The notes under the pieces were generated by a model. That model was given only the letters and a program-made list of their open reading frames with translations, ran no database searches and was not told where the DNA came from. This document shows positions 1 through 6,581 of a stretch of DNA of 13,892 nt, in pieces. Within the stretch, counting starts at the first letter, position 1. Each line of letters begins with the position of its first letter. This stretch comes from Candidatus Poribacteria bacterium (GTDB lineage: Bacteria > Poribacteria > WGA-4E > GCA-2687025): contig JAPPNK010000031.1 of NCBI GenBank assembly GCA_028818695.1, forward strand, positions 1 to 13,892, given 5' to 3'. The position numbers were made by a program, and so were the translations under genes.

Positions 1-1
1 C

Positions 2-55
2 TGTTGAATGAAAATCAAACAAATTATACCAATACCATCGCCTTCAGGTACTACC
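2..55 (+). repeat. Left copy of 54-bp terminal inverted repeat
   Basis: Positions 2-55 are the perfect reverse complement of 13839-13892, the last 54 bases of the window; identity stops at base 56. It is AT-rich compared with its surroundings, contains the short palindrome GGTACTACC/GGTAGTACC at its inner edge and a TATAAT-like hexamer pointing outward (minus strand, 23-28). No transposase or target duplication is visible, so a dispersed repeat at which the assembly stopped is more likely than a transposon end. Confidence 0.9.
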
Positions 56-70
56 ATGACGAGACACGTA

Positions 71-98
71 TTGCCGACGCAGCCCGCCTGTGTATAAT
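71..98 (+). promoter_or_regulatory. Sigma-70 type promoter for the hydrolase/pseudo-caspase operon
   Basis: A perfect -10 box TATAAT (93-98) is preceded by TTGCCG (71-76) with a 16-base spacer. Transcription would start near 105 and leave a leader of about 70 bases before the first gene. The sequence match is good; activity is inferred. Confidence 0.6.
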
Positions 99-173
99 AA
101 CAGCGGCGGCGCAAAGAAGCGTCCACAAACGCGCCCTTTGACAACGCCTAGGCTAAAGCGATAGGAGAGCCGC

Positions 174-944
174 ATGAAGAACCCAACGCAGCCGAAATTG
201 CGCCCCGTTCAGAAGGGGCAGCTGAACGTCCAGCTCCGGACGCGGTTTCAGCCGTATAAAGGCGTTGACGACTGGCGCGAAACGTTCATCCCCGCAACGT
301 TAGAAACCGACAAAACAGTGCTCCTGCTCTGCGACGTCTGGGACAAGCACTGGTGCGACGGCGCGACGGAACGCTTGAACGCCATGATACCGCGAATGAA
401 CCGCCTCGCGGGGAGCCTGCGCAGCCGAGGCGTTCAGATTGTCCATGCCCCTTCGGACACGCTGGATTTTTATGAGGACGCGCCGCAGCGTCAACGCGCC
501 GCTCTCGCGCCCCCTGTTGAACCGCCCGAACCGCTCGACCTGACCGACCCGCCGCTTCCCATTGACGACTCGGACGGCGGATGCGAGCTTGACCAAGAGC
601 CGTATAAAGCGTGGCATCGCCAGCACGCAGGCATCGAGATCGCCGAAATGGACGCTCTCTCCGACAACGGAGGGGAAGTGTACAGCCTTTTCGCGCAGCT
701 CGGCATCGATACGATGCTCATCATGGGCGTCCACACGAACATGTGCGTTCTAGGGCGCTCCTTCTCGATACGCCAGATGACGCGCTGGGGAGTGAAGGTT
801 GCCCTCGTCCGCGACCTGACCGACTCGATGTACAACCCCGCCATGCGTCCGTTCGTCTCGCATGACGAGGGAACGGAGCTGGTCATTCAACATATCGAAA
901 AATACTGGTGTCCGACGGTTCTCAGCGAAGAGCTGATCAAATGA
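174..944 (+). CDS. Isochorismatase-family cysteine hydrolase
   Basis: A cytosolic hydrolase of the isochorismatase/nicotinamidase superfamily (256 aa, no signal peptide). The Rossmann-like core begins at about residue 47 with strand TVLLLCDVWD, where D54 is the usual general base. The nucleophile motif is GVHTNMCV, with C191 as the catalytic Cys; the strand MLIMGV before it and VALVRDLTD after it are typical. The third triad member, a Lys roughly midway between Asp and Cys, is not obvious: the aligned stretch (about 152-165) has no Lys, though K145 lies nearby. A Pro/Asp-rich insert spans about 110-135. The C-terminal part (FVSHDEGTELVIQHIEKYWCPT) resembles a subgroup I recall from Planctomycetota. 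The substrate cannot be told. The start has GGAG six bases upstream. The stop overlaps the next gene's ATG (ATGA), so the two are coupled. Confidence 0.85.
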   Translation: MKNPTQPKLRPVQKGQLNVQLRTRFQPYKGVDDWRETFIPATLETDKTVLLLCDVWDKHWCDGATERLNAMIPRMNRLAGSLRSRGVQIVHAPSDTLDFYEDAPQRQRAALAPPVEPPEPLDLTDPPLPIDDSDGGCELDQEPYKAWHRQHAGIEIAEMDALSDNGGEVYSLFAQLGIDTMLIMGVHTNMCVLGRSFSIRQMTRWGVKVALVRDLTDSMYNPAMRPFVSHDEGTELVIQHIEKYWCPTVLSEELIK

Positions 945-2572
945 AGCGGCGTCTGTTTGCCGTCTGCGTTTTTGCGGCAACGGCGCTGTTCTCGGCGCAC
1001 GGTTCGGAGACGCATGCGCTGTTTTTAAACGCGGCGCAGCTTCCAGACAGAGAGGCTGGAAACGCCGTCCGGCAACAGATGCAGCGGTTTCAAAACATGC
1101 TGGCGGAGGTTGCGCGGATTTCCCTCGACCGCCAAACCGCGCCCGACGACCAACCTCTCACAAAAGAGCGCATTCAACGCGAACTGCAGAACCTGTCGAT
1201 TCGAACGCCGAAGGGCGGGCGGGCGCTCGTCTATCTGCGCGCCTACGCTGTCAAAATAGGCGGCGGGCATCTCTACCTATACCCCGCCGGCGCCGACCCT
1301 GCCGTCCCTGTTGAAAACCAGCCGAGCCTTATCCGCGACGAGGAGCTGAACGCATGGCTCGCCGCGTATTTTGAAGGCTCCGAAACGCTGCTCTTCCTAG
1401 ACCTGATCTCCACGCATCCGACCACCGCCGTTTATTTCACGAACCGCGTCTCGATGGGTTCCAACTCGGTTCATATGATCGCTCCGCGCCCGTTGGACTC
1501 CTCCCTTGCCGACCTCGCCGCCGAGGTTTTAAAAGGTCTGCTGGATGAAAACGACGACCGCGCCATCGACATGGGCGAGATGGCGAACGCTGTTCAACTC
1601 GAAGGCAGCGGACGCGAATGGGCGAGAAACGCCGCCTTCTCCGGCACCGGCGACGGCGCCTCCATCCTGTTTGAGCTTCCGTCCGCTGTCGTCGTGATTG
1701 CCGCGCCAGGGGCGGCGGCGCTCATCGACGGGAAGGAGATCGGCTCCGTCACGGCGCGGTATGAAGCGGAACCTGGGCGAACCTACCAGGCGTCCGCGGC
1801 GAAGGCGGGGTTCCGCGCCGTTGAGCCGATATCCGTCTCCGTCTCAAAGCCGTACGGCGAGGCGGCTGTAGCGCGGTTCCTTTTGGAGCCGATCCGCATT
1901 GACGCGCAGATAAGGCTCCCCGCCGGCGAACAGCCCGCTATGCTCACAACGCGGCTGCGCCCCGACGCAGGGCTGCTGCGCGAGCTGAACGAGAACGAAC
2001 GCTCGCGGCTGACGCTCAACAGCGCCGACCACTCCTTCGAGCTGGGAACCGAGTACCATCTTCTCGTCGGGACGCCCGACAATACGCTCTTCGGCGCCGC
2101 CCGGTTCGTCTTCGGCGGATACGACGACATACCGCTGGAGATATATCTTGAAAAGCGAACCGAATGGCAGGTCGCCCAGATCTACTTTGAGGACGGGTTC
2201 CAAGACCATGCGCTCAAAACGGCAGAGAAAGCGCGCGATTCGGCGTATGAAATTCCCCTTATGAGCGTCGAATTCATGACCTTCCTGTTCAGCGCCTGGT
2301 CGACGGACGAAACGAATGCGCGCGCCATGATCGGCTGCGCGCTTCTGTCGTTCTATCTCGGCGAGACGAACGAATCGCGCGGCTACTGGAAAAAAGCGAA
2401 AGATGCCGCCCCCAAAGGAAGCGCAGACTACGACGAAGCTTCCAAAGGACTCAAGTCGGTCGGCGGCGGATGGACAACCTACGCCGTCATACTCGGCTTC
2501 TTGACGCTCATCGCTTCCACGACCGTCTGGATGGTCTTACGGCATCGGCGGAGCCTCAAAGCGTCCCCCTGA
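941..2572 (+). CDS. Secreted, membrane-anchored degenerate caspase-like protein with PEGA-like domain
   Basis: A 543-aa envelope protein. The start at 941 is preferred because it gives a clean signal peptide (MKRRLFAVCVFAATALFSAHG) and an ATGA overlap with the upstream gene. Residues 25-220 follow the layout of a peptidase C14 caspase domain: strand HALFLN, a long helix, strand ALVYL, a GHLYLYPAGADP turn, strand TLLFLDL, then VHMIAP and a helix ending in an EF-hand-like loop (D202, N204, D206, E213). The expected SGHG is replaced by LRAYA (about 99-103) and the DACxSG by DLISTH (154-159), so both catalytic residues appear lost. Residues about 248-316 look like a PEGA domain (LIDGKEIGSV, GRTYQASAAKAGF). 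Residues 405-505 are helical, and 511-533 form a C-terminal membrane helix followed by basic residues. It would sit outside the inner membrane as a binding or scaffold protein. The caspase assignment is by eye. Confidence 0.6.
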   Translation: MKRRLFAVCVFAATALFSAHGSETHALFLNAAQLPDREAGNAVRQQMQRFQNMLAEVARISLDRQTAPDDQPLTKERIQRELQNLSIRTPKGGRALVYLRAYAVKIGGGHLYLYPAGADPAVPVENQPSLIRDEELNAWLAAYFEGSETLLFLDLISTHPTTAVYFTNRVSMGSNSVHMIAPRPLDSSLADLAAEVLKGLLDENDDRAIDMGEMANAVQLEGSGREWARNAAFSGTGDGASILFELPSAVVVIAAPGAAALIDGKEIGSVTARYEAEPGRTYQASAAKAGFRAVEPISVSVSKPYGEAAVARFLLEPIRIDAQIRLPAGEQPAMLTTRLRPDAGLLRELNENERSRLTLNSADHSFELGTEYHLLVGTPDNTLFGAARFVFGGYDDIPLEIYLEKRTEWQVAQIYFEDGFQDHALKTAEKARDSAYEIPLMSVEFMTFLFSAWSTDETNARAMIGCALLSFYLGETNESRGYWKKAKDAAPKGSADYDEASKGLKSVGGGWTTYAVILGFLTLIASTTVWMVLRHRRSLKASP

Positions 2573-2890
2573 ACGGTAGCCTCTACAAGCGATGATGTAC
2601 GAAAATCCTGTTCAAATCGGGCAGGCCGTCATTCCCGCGAAAGCGGGAATCCAGAGTTTTCGCAGACAGCCTCCGCATTCTAAAACGGCTCTTTAAAATC
2701 AAATCATCGCCTATAGAGACTGCCCCCTGAACCGCCCAGCGGCTCTTTCGAGACGGCGTCTCAACTTTATGCATGAGTTCAGAACATGAAGGCTTGACGA
2801 TTCCCGCGCGCGTCCTCTTTATTCAAGAGACCATGTTGATGCAACGAATCCCGTTGTTGAATACGTAATCATAGCTGTCCAAGTTGGCAG
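2573..2890. other. 318-bp non-coding gap
   Basis: This gap holds the 30-bp hairpin repeat at 2627-2656 and a short palindrome GAGACG-G-CGTCTC (2750-2762). No convincing gene, RNA or terminator with a T-run is visible. I see no clear promoter for the ankyrin gene that follows. Confidence 0.6.
2627..2656 (+). repeat. Dispersed hairpin repeat, copy 1
   Basis: The core ATTCCCGCGAAAGCGGGAAT (2631-2650) is an 8-bp perfect stem closed by a GAAA tetraloop, flanked by CGTC and CCAGAG. It is of the ATTCCC...GGGAAT type (compare the Neisseria dRS3 family). Its translation gives the familiar spurious peptide DSRFRGND. The same 30 bp recur at 3673-3702 in inverted orientation, and a variant occurs at 13776-13799. 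Confidence 0.9.
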
Positions 2891-3616
2891 ATGAGCGCGG
2901 AGTTTCCTATGACGCATGAGTACGCTATCAAAATCGTTCAAGAAATGGACATCATCGGACCCTCTCACGGGTCTGTCCATGACGATTACGACCGAGTTCG
3001 CAGAGCCTTAGACAAGCAGCCCGACGCGGTCGCCGCCATGAACGCCCTCGACCATTCTAAAATGGAAGAGACGCCTCAAGGCGCAGCCGCGCACCGCGGA
3101 TGCCATGAGATTTTGCGGCTGTTTATTGAGCGCGGCGTACAAATGGATCTTTTTATGGCTGCCGCCATGTGCAAAGACGACCTCATCTGCGAAACGATAG
3201 ATCGAAATCCTCAAGCTGCCAACGCGCTCGGAGCGCACGGAATCCATCTATTGAATCATGCAGGAAGTAAAGCCACCGCCAGAACGCTCCTGAACCGCGG
3301 AAGCGACCCCAACTACATCGTGTATACGCCTTGCGGATGGACGCCGGCTCATGAAGCGGCCGCCCAGGGCCGATTGGACATCTTAAAAGAGCTCGCTCAG
3401 CATTGCCCTTGCTGTATCGCTGCGGCAAAAGGAACCACGCCTCTTCATGCCGCCGCGAGAGGAGGCCATCTCGAAACGATACGCTGGATGCTGAATCAGG
3501 ACATACCCGCTTTCGCCGTCGGAACGGGAAGCTGCTGGGAAGGAAAAACGCCGCGGCAATTGGCTGTTGAAAACGGACACTGGGGCGCTGCGGAGCTTTT
3601 CAACGCATGCTACTGA
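2891..3616 (+). CDS. Ankyrin-repeat protein
   Basis: A 241-aa protein without signal peptide or membrane helix. Ankyrin units can be read at about 59-86 (TPQGAAAHRGCHEILRLFI), 149-176 (WTPAHEAAAQGRLDILKELA), 182-209 (TTPLHAAARGGHLETIRWML) and 219-241 (KTPRQLAVENGH); the region between 87 and 145 holds degenerate units. Such proteins bind other proteins, and the partner cannot be guessed. The start is uncertain: the ATG at 2891 has only a weak upstream site, while the ATG at 2909 (residue 7) has GCGGAG at a suitable distance. The gene stands alone, convergent with the lolA-like gene, and lies between two inverted copies of the hairpin repeat. Its A+T content looks somewhat higher than that of its neighbours. 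Confidence 0.85.
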   Translation: MSAEFPMTHEYAIKIVQEMDIIGPSHGSVHDDYDRVRRALDKQPDAVAAMNALDHSKMEETPQGAAAHRGCHEILRLFIERGVQMDLFMAAAMCKDDLICETIDRNPQAANALGAHGIHLLNHAGSKATARTLLNRGSDPNYIVYTPCGWTPAHEAAAQGRLDILKELAQHCPCCIAAAKGTTPLHAAARGGHLETIRWMLNQDIPAFAVGTGSCWEGKTPRQLAVENGHWGAAELFNACY

Positions 3617-3672
3617 CCTTAGCGCTTTATTGGGACATTCCGCCTAGCGATCGCGGACGGTTTCTGCGGTGC

Positions 3673-3702
3673 CTCTGGATTCCCGCTTTCGCGGGAATGA
3701 CG
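3673..3702 (-). repeat. Dispersed hairpin repeat, copy 2 (inverted)
   Basis: This is the exact 30-bp reverse complement of the copy at 2627-2656. The stem arms are 3679-3686 and 3691-3698, and the loop reads GAAA on the minus strand. It lies in the 182-bp gap between the convergent ankyrin and lolA-like genes and could act as a bidirectional RNA hairpin there, although no T-run follows. Confidence 0.9.
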
Positions 3703-3798
3703 ACCTGGTTGGCGGCGCCTTTTCCAAATAGAGCGATCATTCGTTCAAATGTCCCAATTTTACGTATGAGGTCGGATGCTAAGCGCCGCGCCGCCGCC

Positions 3799-4617
3799 TC
3801 ATTCGTCCGCGCCGTCCTCCGCCTCCGGCAATATCTCATCGCGCAGCGTGAATATCTCAACGCCGGGCGGCGGAACGAACTGAAACAGGCTCTCCTTCGG
3901 CTTCGCTTTGATATCCACCTTCTTTAGCTGAATCACCGTCACAATGCCGGCAGAATTCGAATAGGAAATCTGGACGGGAAGCCATGTTTTGCCGTCGATC
4001 CATATGTCAAACAGCTCGGACGGCGCCTGCGGCTGCGGTCCGCTTTCCTTCGGCTCCCGCTCGGTCTGTTCCTGCTCTTGCGCCTGCGGTTCGCTCTCTT
4101 TCGGCTCCCGCTCGGTCTGTTCCTGCATCTGCGGTTCGTTCTCCATCGGCTTCCGCTTGATCTGCAGGCGGTGGATATTCTTCTTCTCCGTGATCTCGTC
4201 ATGGATTAGCGAGAGGTCGTACAGTTCCGGCAGCGTCTCAAAAAATGTCCCGACGCCCGGCAGCCACTCTTTGGCGCGGCTTTCCGGTATCTTCTTGCGG
4301 GTCGCCTGATTGAAAAAAGGCGTGTACGACCATGCCTGCTTTCCGTCGATCACAAGGAGCTGCGTCACATTGCTCGGATCTTTTTCGTCATAATACTCGA
4401 TCCGCAAGAGAGCCGGCGGCTTGAAATAGAGACGCGCGACCGCTTTCTCGCTCTGCGCCCGAACGATCGTCTCCTCATGAATCTCCGCCGTGAATCCCTC
4501 TAGGGAAGCGTACAGCTTCTGCGTTTTTTCAAAAACCTGCAGAGCCGTCATCGGCTCCTGATCAGGCTGCGGAGCCGCCGCCGCAACCAGGCACAACGCA
4601 ACAATGCTCATCATCAT
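3799..4617 (-). CDS. lolA: LolA-family outer-membrane lipoprotein carrier with repeat insert
   Basis: A likely periplasmic chaperone that ferries lipoproteins to the outer membrane (272 aa; classical LolA is about 200). The LolA fold is recognisable: helix LQVFEKTQKLYASLEGFTAEI (26-46), strands AVARLYFKPPALLRIEYYD (59-77) and LLVIDGKQAWSYTP (87-100), then IWIDGKTWLPVQISYS (205-220) and the typical ending LFQFVPPPGVEIF (244-256). Between strands, residues 158-199 are a Glu/Gln/Pro-rich insert built of 17-residue repeats. The N-terminus MMMSIVALCLVAAAAPQ is a short hydrophobic signal without basic residues; immediately upstream, in frame, lie codons for K-R-I-A preceded by TGA, so the true N-region may be masked by a mutation or sequencing error. 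It lies 30 bp downstream of the sigma factor gene, so the two are probably co-transcribed. RseB/MucB-like relatives share this fold, so the exact role is less certain than the family. Confidence 0.75.
   Translation of the reverse strand: MMMSIVALCLVAAAAPQPDQEPMTALQVFEKTQKLYASLEGFTAEIHEETIVRAQSEKAVARLYFKPPALLRIEYYDEKDPSNVTQLLVIDGKQAWSYTPFFNQATRKKIPESRAKEWLPGVGTFFETLPELYDLSLIHDEITEKKNIHRLQIKRKPMENEPQMQEQTEREPKESEPQAQEQEQTEREPKESGPQPQAPSELFDIWIDGKTWLPVQISYSNSAGIVTVIQLKKVDIKAKPKESLFQFVPPPGVEIFTLRDEILPEAEDGADE
4021..4146 (-). repeat. In-frame tandem repeat in the lolA-like gene
   Basis: Two near-identical units with a 51-bp period (4078-4122 and 4027-4071) encode EQTEREPKESEPQAQ and EQTEREPKESGPQPQ. 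The stretch just before them, RKPMENEPQMQ (155-165), looks like a diverged third unit. The period is a multiple of three, so copy number can vary without breaking the frame. Confidence 0.85.
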
Positions 4618-4647
4618 GGCAATACGCTTTCAACAGTTCGCGCTTGT

Positions 4648-5586
4648 TTACACCGGTTCCAGTTCAGCATGCCCCTCTTTTTCAGGCGCGTCAAGCTGTT
4701 CATCCAGATCGCCCTGCCGCGACAAGACGCGGAGGCTGCGCAGCGCTTGCGTCTCGATCTGGCGTATGCGCTCGCGCGTCACATTCTGCATCTCGCCGAT
4801 TTCGCGCAGGGAACGTTCCCGTCCGTCCTCCAAGCCGTACCGCAGGCGCAGCACCTCGCGCTCTCGATCGGAAAGCCGCTCAAGCAGCCGCTCAATCTCC
4901 TGCTCCAAGATGATGTTCGTCAGCAGCTCGTCCGACGTTTCGCGCCGGTCGTCCTGAATCATGTCCATCATCGTCGCAGTCTCCGGGCTGTCGCCCAGCG
5001 GCATATCCAACGGAAGCGTGTCCGCTTCTATCGACATGACGCTCCGAACCTGCTTCTCCGGCCAGCCCAGCTCAAGGCCGATCTCCATCGGGGTCGGTTC
5101 TCGCTCAAGGCTCTGGCGCAGCCTCCCTGCAGCCTCTTCGCACTTCGCCTTCTTCGCCACAATGTAGCTCGGCAGCCGAATGGAGCGGGCGTTGGCGTCC
5201 AGCGCGCGCATGACCGCCTGCCGAATCCACCAGACCGCATAGGTGCTGAACTTGAACCCGCGCCGGTAGTCGAATTTATCGATGGCGCGCATCAAGCCGA
5301 TGTTTCCCTCCTGAATCAGATCGGAGAGCGGCACGTTATGCCCCTGATACTTTGAGGCGACGCTCACGACTAGGCGCAGATTGGCGAGAGCCATCTCCTC
5401 TCGCGCCGCCTGATCGCCCCGTTCAATGCGCTGCGCAAGAGCCGCTTCTTCCTCGCGCGTCAACAGCTTCGATTTTTGAATATCGCGCATCCACATCTGA
5501 AGCGCGTCCGGGGCGACGCTTCGATGTTCCGCCCCGCCTCGCGGTCGCTGCGCTTCCTCCTTCCGCCGACGGCGTTTCGCTGTCAT
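4648..5586 (-). CDS. RNA polymerase sigma factor, SigA/RpoD-like (sigma-70 family)
   Basis: A promoter-recognition subunit of RNA polymerase (312 aa from the chosen start). Region 1.2 is at 27-58 (DALQMWMRDIQKSKLLTREEEAALAQRIERGD); region 2 at about 66-136 has the NLRLVVSVA, DLIQEGNIGLMRAIDKFD and FKFSTYAVWWIRQA motifs (core binding, -10 recognition and melting); region 3 is at 139-215; region 4 at 232-290 contains the helix-turn-helix SLREIGEMQNVTRERIRQIE. Region 1.1 is absent and a basic RRRR stretch starts the protein. Either a compact primary sigma or a group 2 paralogue is possible. A TTG at 5598 opens the frame, but ATG 5586 has GGAG six bases upstream (5593-5596), which decides the start. 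A candidate ECF-type promoter lies at 5639-5663. The LolA-like gene follows 30 bp downstream. Confidence 0.93.
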   Translation of the reverse strand: MTAKRRRRKEEAQRPRGGAEHRSVAPDALQMWMRDIQKSKLLTREEEAALAQRIERGDQAAREEMALANLRLVVSVASKYQGHNVPLSDLIQEGNIGLMRAIDKFDYRRGFKFSTYAVWWIRQAVMRALDANARSIRLPSYIVAKKAKCEEAAGRLRQSLEREPTPMEIGLELGWPEKQVRSVMSIEADTLPLDMPLGDSPETATMMDMIQDDRRETSDELLTNIILEQEIERLLERLSDREREVLRLRYGLEDGRERSLREIGEMQNVTRERIRQIETQALRSLRVLSRQGDLDEQLDAPEKEGHAELEPV

Positions 5587-5616
5587 TTTCATCTCCAAAC
5601 GCTTTGTGGACCAACG

Positions 5617-5634
5617 TACTCTATCTACTCTATC
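5617..5634 (-). repeat. 9-bp tandem duplication in the sigma gene leader
   Basis: TACTCTATC occurs twice head to tail (plus-strand reading), directly next to TATATA (5635-5640). It would lie in the first transcribed bases if the promoter at 5639-5663 is used. Confidence 0.7.
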
Positions 5635-5638
5635 TATA

Positions 5639-5663
5639 TAGACGCATTTAGAGATTTAACGTT
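5639..5663 (-). promoter_or_regulatory. Candidate ECF-type promoter for the SigA-like sigma gene
   Basis: On the minus strand, AAC (5663-5661) is followed after 16 bases by CGTCTA (5644-5639). The element GCGTCTA with AAC upstream is shared with the promoter in front of the ECF operon at 11244-11273, where the spacing is 17. The housekeeping alternative here is weak: TATATA (5640-5635) has no good -35 box. Confidence 0.4.
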
Positions 5664-5707
5664 GAGACGGGCTGTCAGGTTTACACTTGCAGGGCGCCGT
5701 TTTACTT

Positions 5708-6562
5708 TTATGCAGGCGGCGCAATCGTTATCAGCTGCGGGTTCAAGCTGCCCGTACGGTACCCGTCCAGGTCCAACGACACAAAGCGGTACCCGATCTC
5801 CCGAAGGGTTGAAGCGATCGTTTCATGCGCTCCGTTTTGAAAGACGCGCGCCATCTCTTCAGGCGCCATCTCGATGCGCGCGATGGTCCATCCGCCGGAC
5901 GGGTCCTCATGGTGGCGGACGCGAAACTGGCGGTAGCCGAGACCATGCAGGCAATCCTCCGCCGCGTCCACCTGCGCCAGCTTCTTCGCTGTGATGCGCG
6001 TCCCATGCGGAAAGCGCGACGAAAGGCAGGCGAGAGCCGGCTTGTTCCAGGTCGACAAGCCGAGCGCCTTCGACAACGCGCGGATGTCCTCCTTCGTCAT
6101 CCCCGCTTCCAAAAGCGGCGCATGGACGCGCCATTTGCGCGCCGCTTCCATGCCTGGCCGGTAATCGCCTGTGTCGTCCAGGTTTGCGCCGTACACCACA
6201 TTTTGAATGCCGGTCTCCTCTGAGACCGCCTCCAGCTGCGTGAACAGCTCATCTTTACAAAAATAACAACGGTTCGGAGCGTTCTTGGCGTACTCTTCGT
6301 TCTGAAGCTCATAGGCGCGCGCCTCTCGAAGCGGGACGCCGATCTCCTCCGCCACGACGCGGGCGGCGCGCAGCTCGCGGGCGGGCAGCGACTCCGAGAC
6401 GGCGATGACCGCCAGCGCCTGGGAGCCGAGAGCGTCGTACGCCAGCTTCGCCAGAAGGGCGCTGTCAACGCCGCCGGAATAGGCGACCAGAGTCGACTCC
6501 AAATCGGACAGCCGCCGAGTCGCTTCGGCGTATTTTTCAGTCAACGGGCGGGACAACTCCAT
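5708..6562 (-). CDS. larE: ATP-dependent sacrificial sulfur transferase LarE
   Basis: LarE inserts sulfur into the nickel-pincer nucleotide (NPN) precursor made by LarB; LarC then adds nickel, and the cofactor serves LarA-type enzymes. The 284-aa length fits the family. The ATP-pyrophosphatase P-loop SGGVDS is at 29-34. Other motifs are SLPARE (58-63), NRCYFCK (97-103), GANLDD (125-130), DYRPG (133-137) and KPALACLSSRFPHGTRIT (174-191). C179 sits where the sulfur-donor Cys176 of Lactobacillus plantarum LarE lies; C99 and C102 add two more Cys, so a three-Cys, iron-sulfur type of LarE is possible. The start has a strong AGGGGG site five bases upstream. Only 19 bp separate it from the end of cstA, and a LarA-like gene opens the same unit. 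larB and larC are not in the window. Confidence 0.93.
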   Translation of the reverse strand: MELSRPLTEKYAEATRRLSDLESTLVAYSGGVDSALLAKLAYDALGSQALAVIAVSESLPARELRAARVVAEEIGVPLREARAYELQNEEYAKNAPNRCYFCKDELFTQLEAVSEETGIQNVVYGANLDDTGDYRPGMEAARKWRVHAPLLEAGMTKEDIRALSKALGLSTWNKPALACLSSRFPHGTRITAKKLAQVDAAEDCLHGLGYRQFRVRHHEDPSGGWTIARIEMAPEEMARVFQNGAHETIASTLREIGYRFVSLDLDGYRTGSLNPQLITIAPPA

Positions 6563-6581
6563 GAACGCCCCCTTTAGTCAG

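Noticed and set aside
138-166. Consensus TTGACA box at 138-143
   Set aside because: No acceptable -10 box lies 16-18 bases downstream; the region there is the ribosome site of the first gene. The TATAAT promoter upstream is better.
2583-2774. Small minus-strand open frame in the gap after the pseudo-caspase gene
   Set aside because: Its only recognisable piece is DSRFRGND, a translation of the hairpin repeat.
3607-3927. Small open frame overlapping the ankyrin stop
   Set aside because: It contains WIPAFAGMT, the known spurious translation of the ATTCCCGC hairpin repeat, and then runs antisense to the lolA-like gene.
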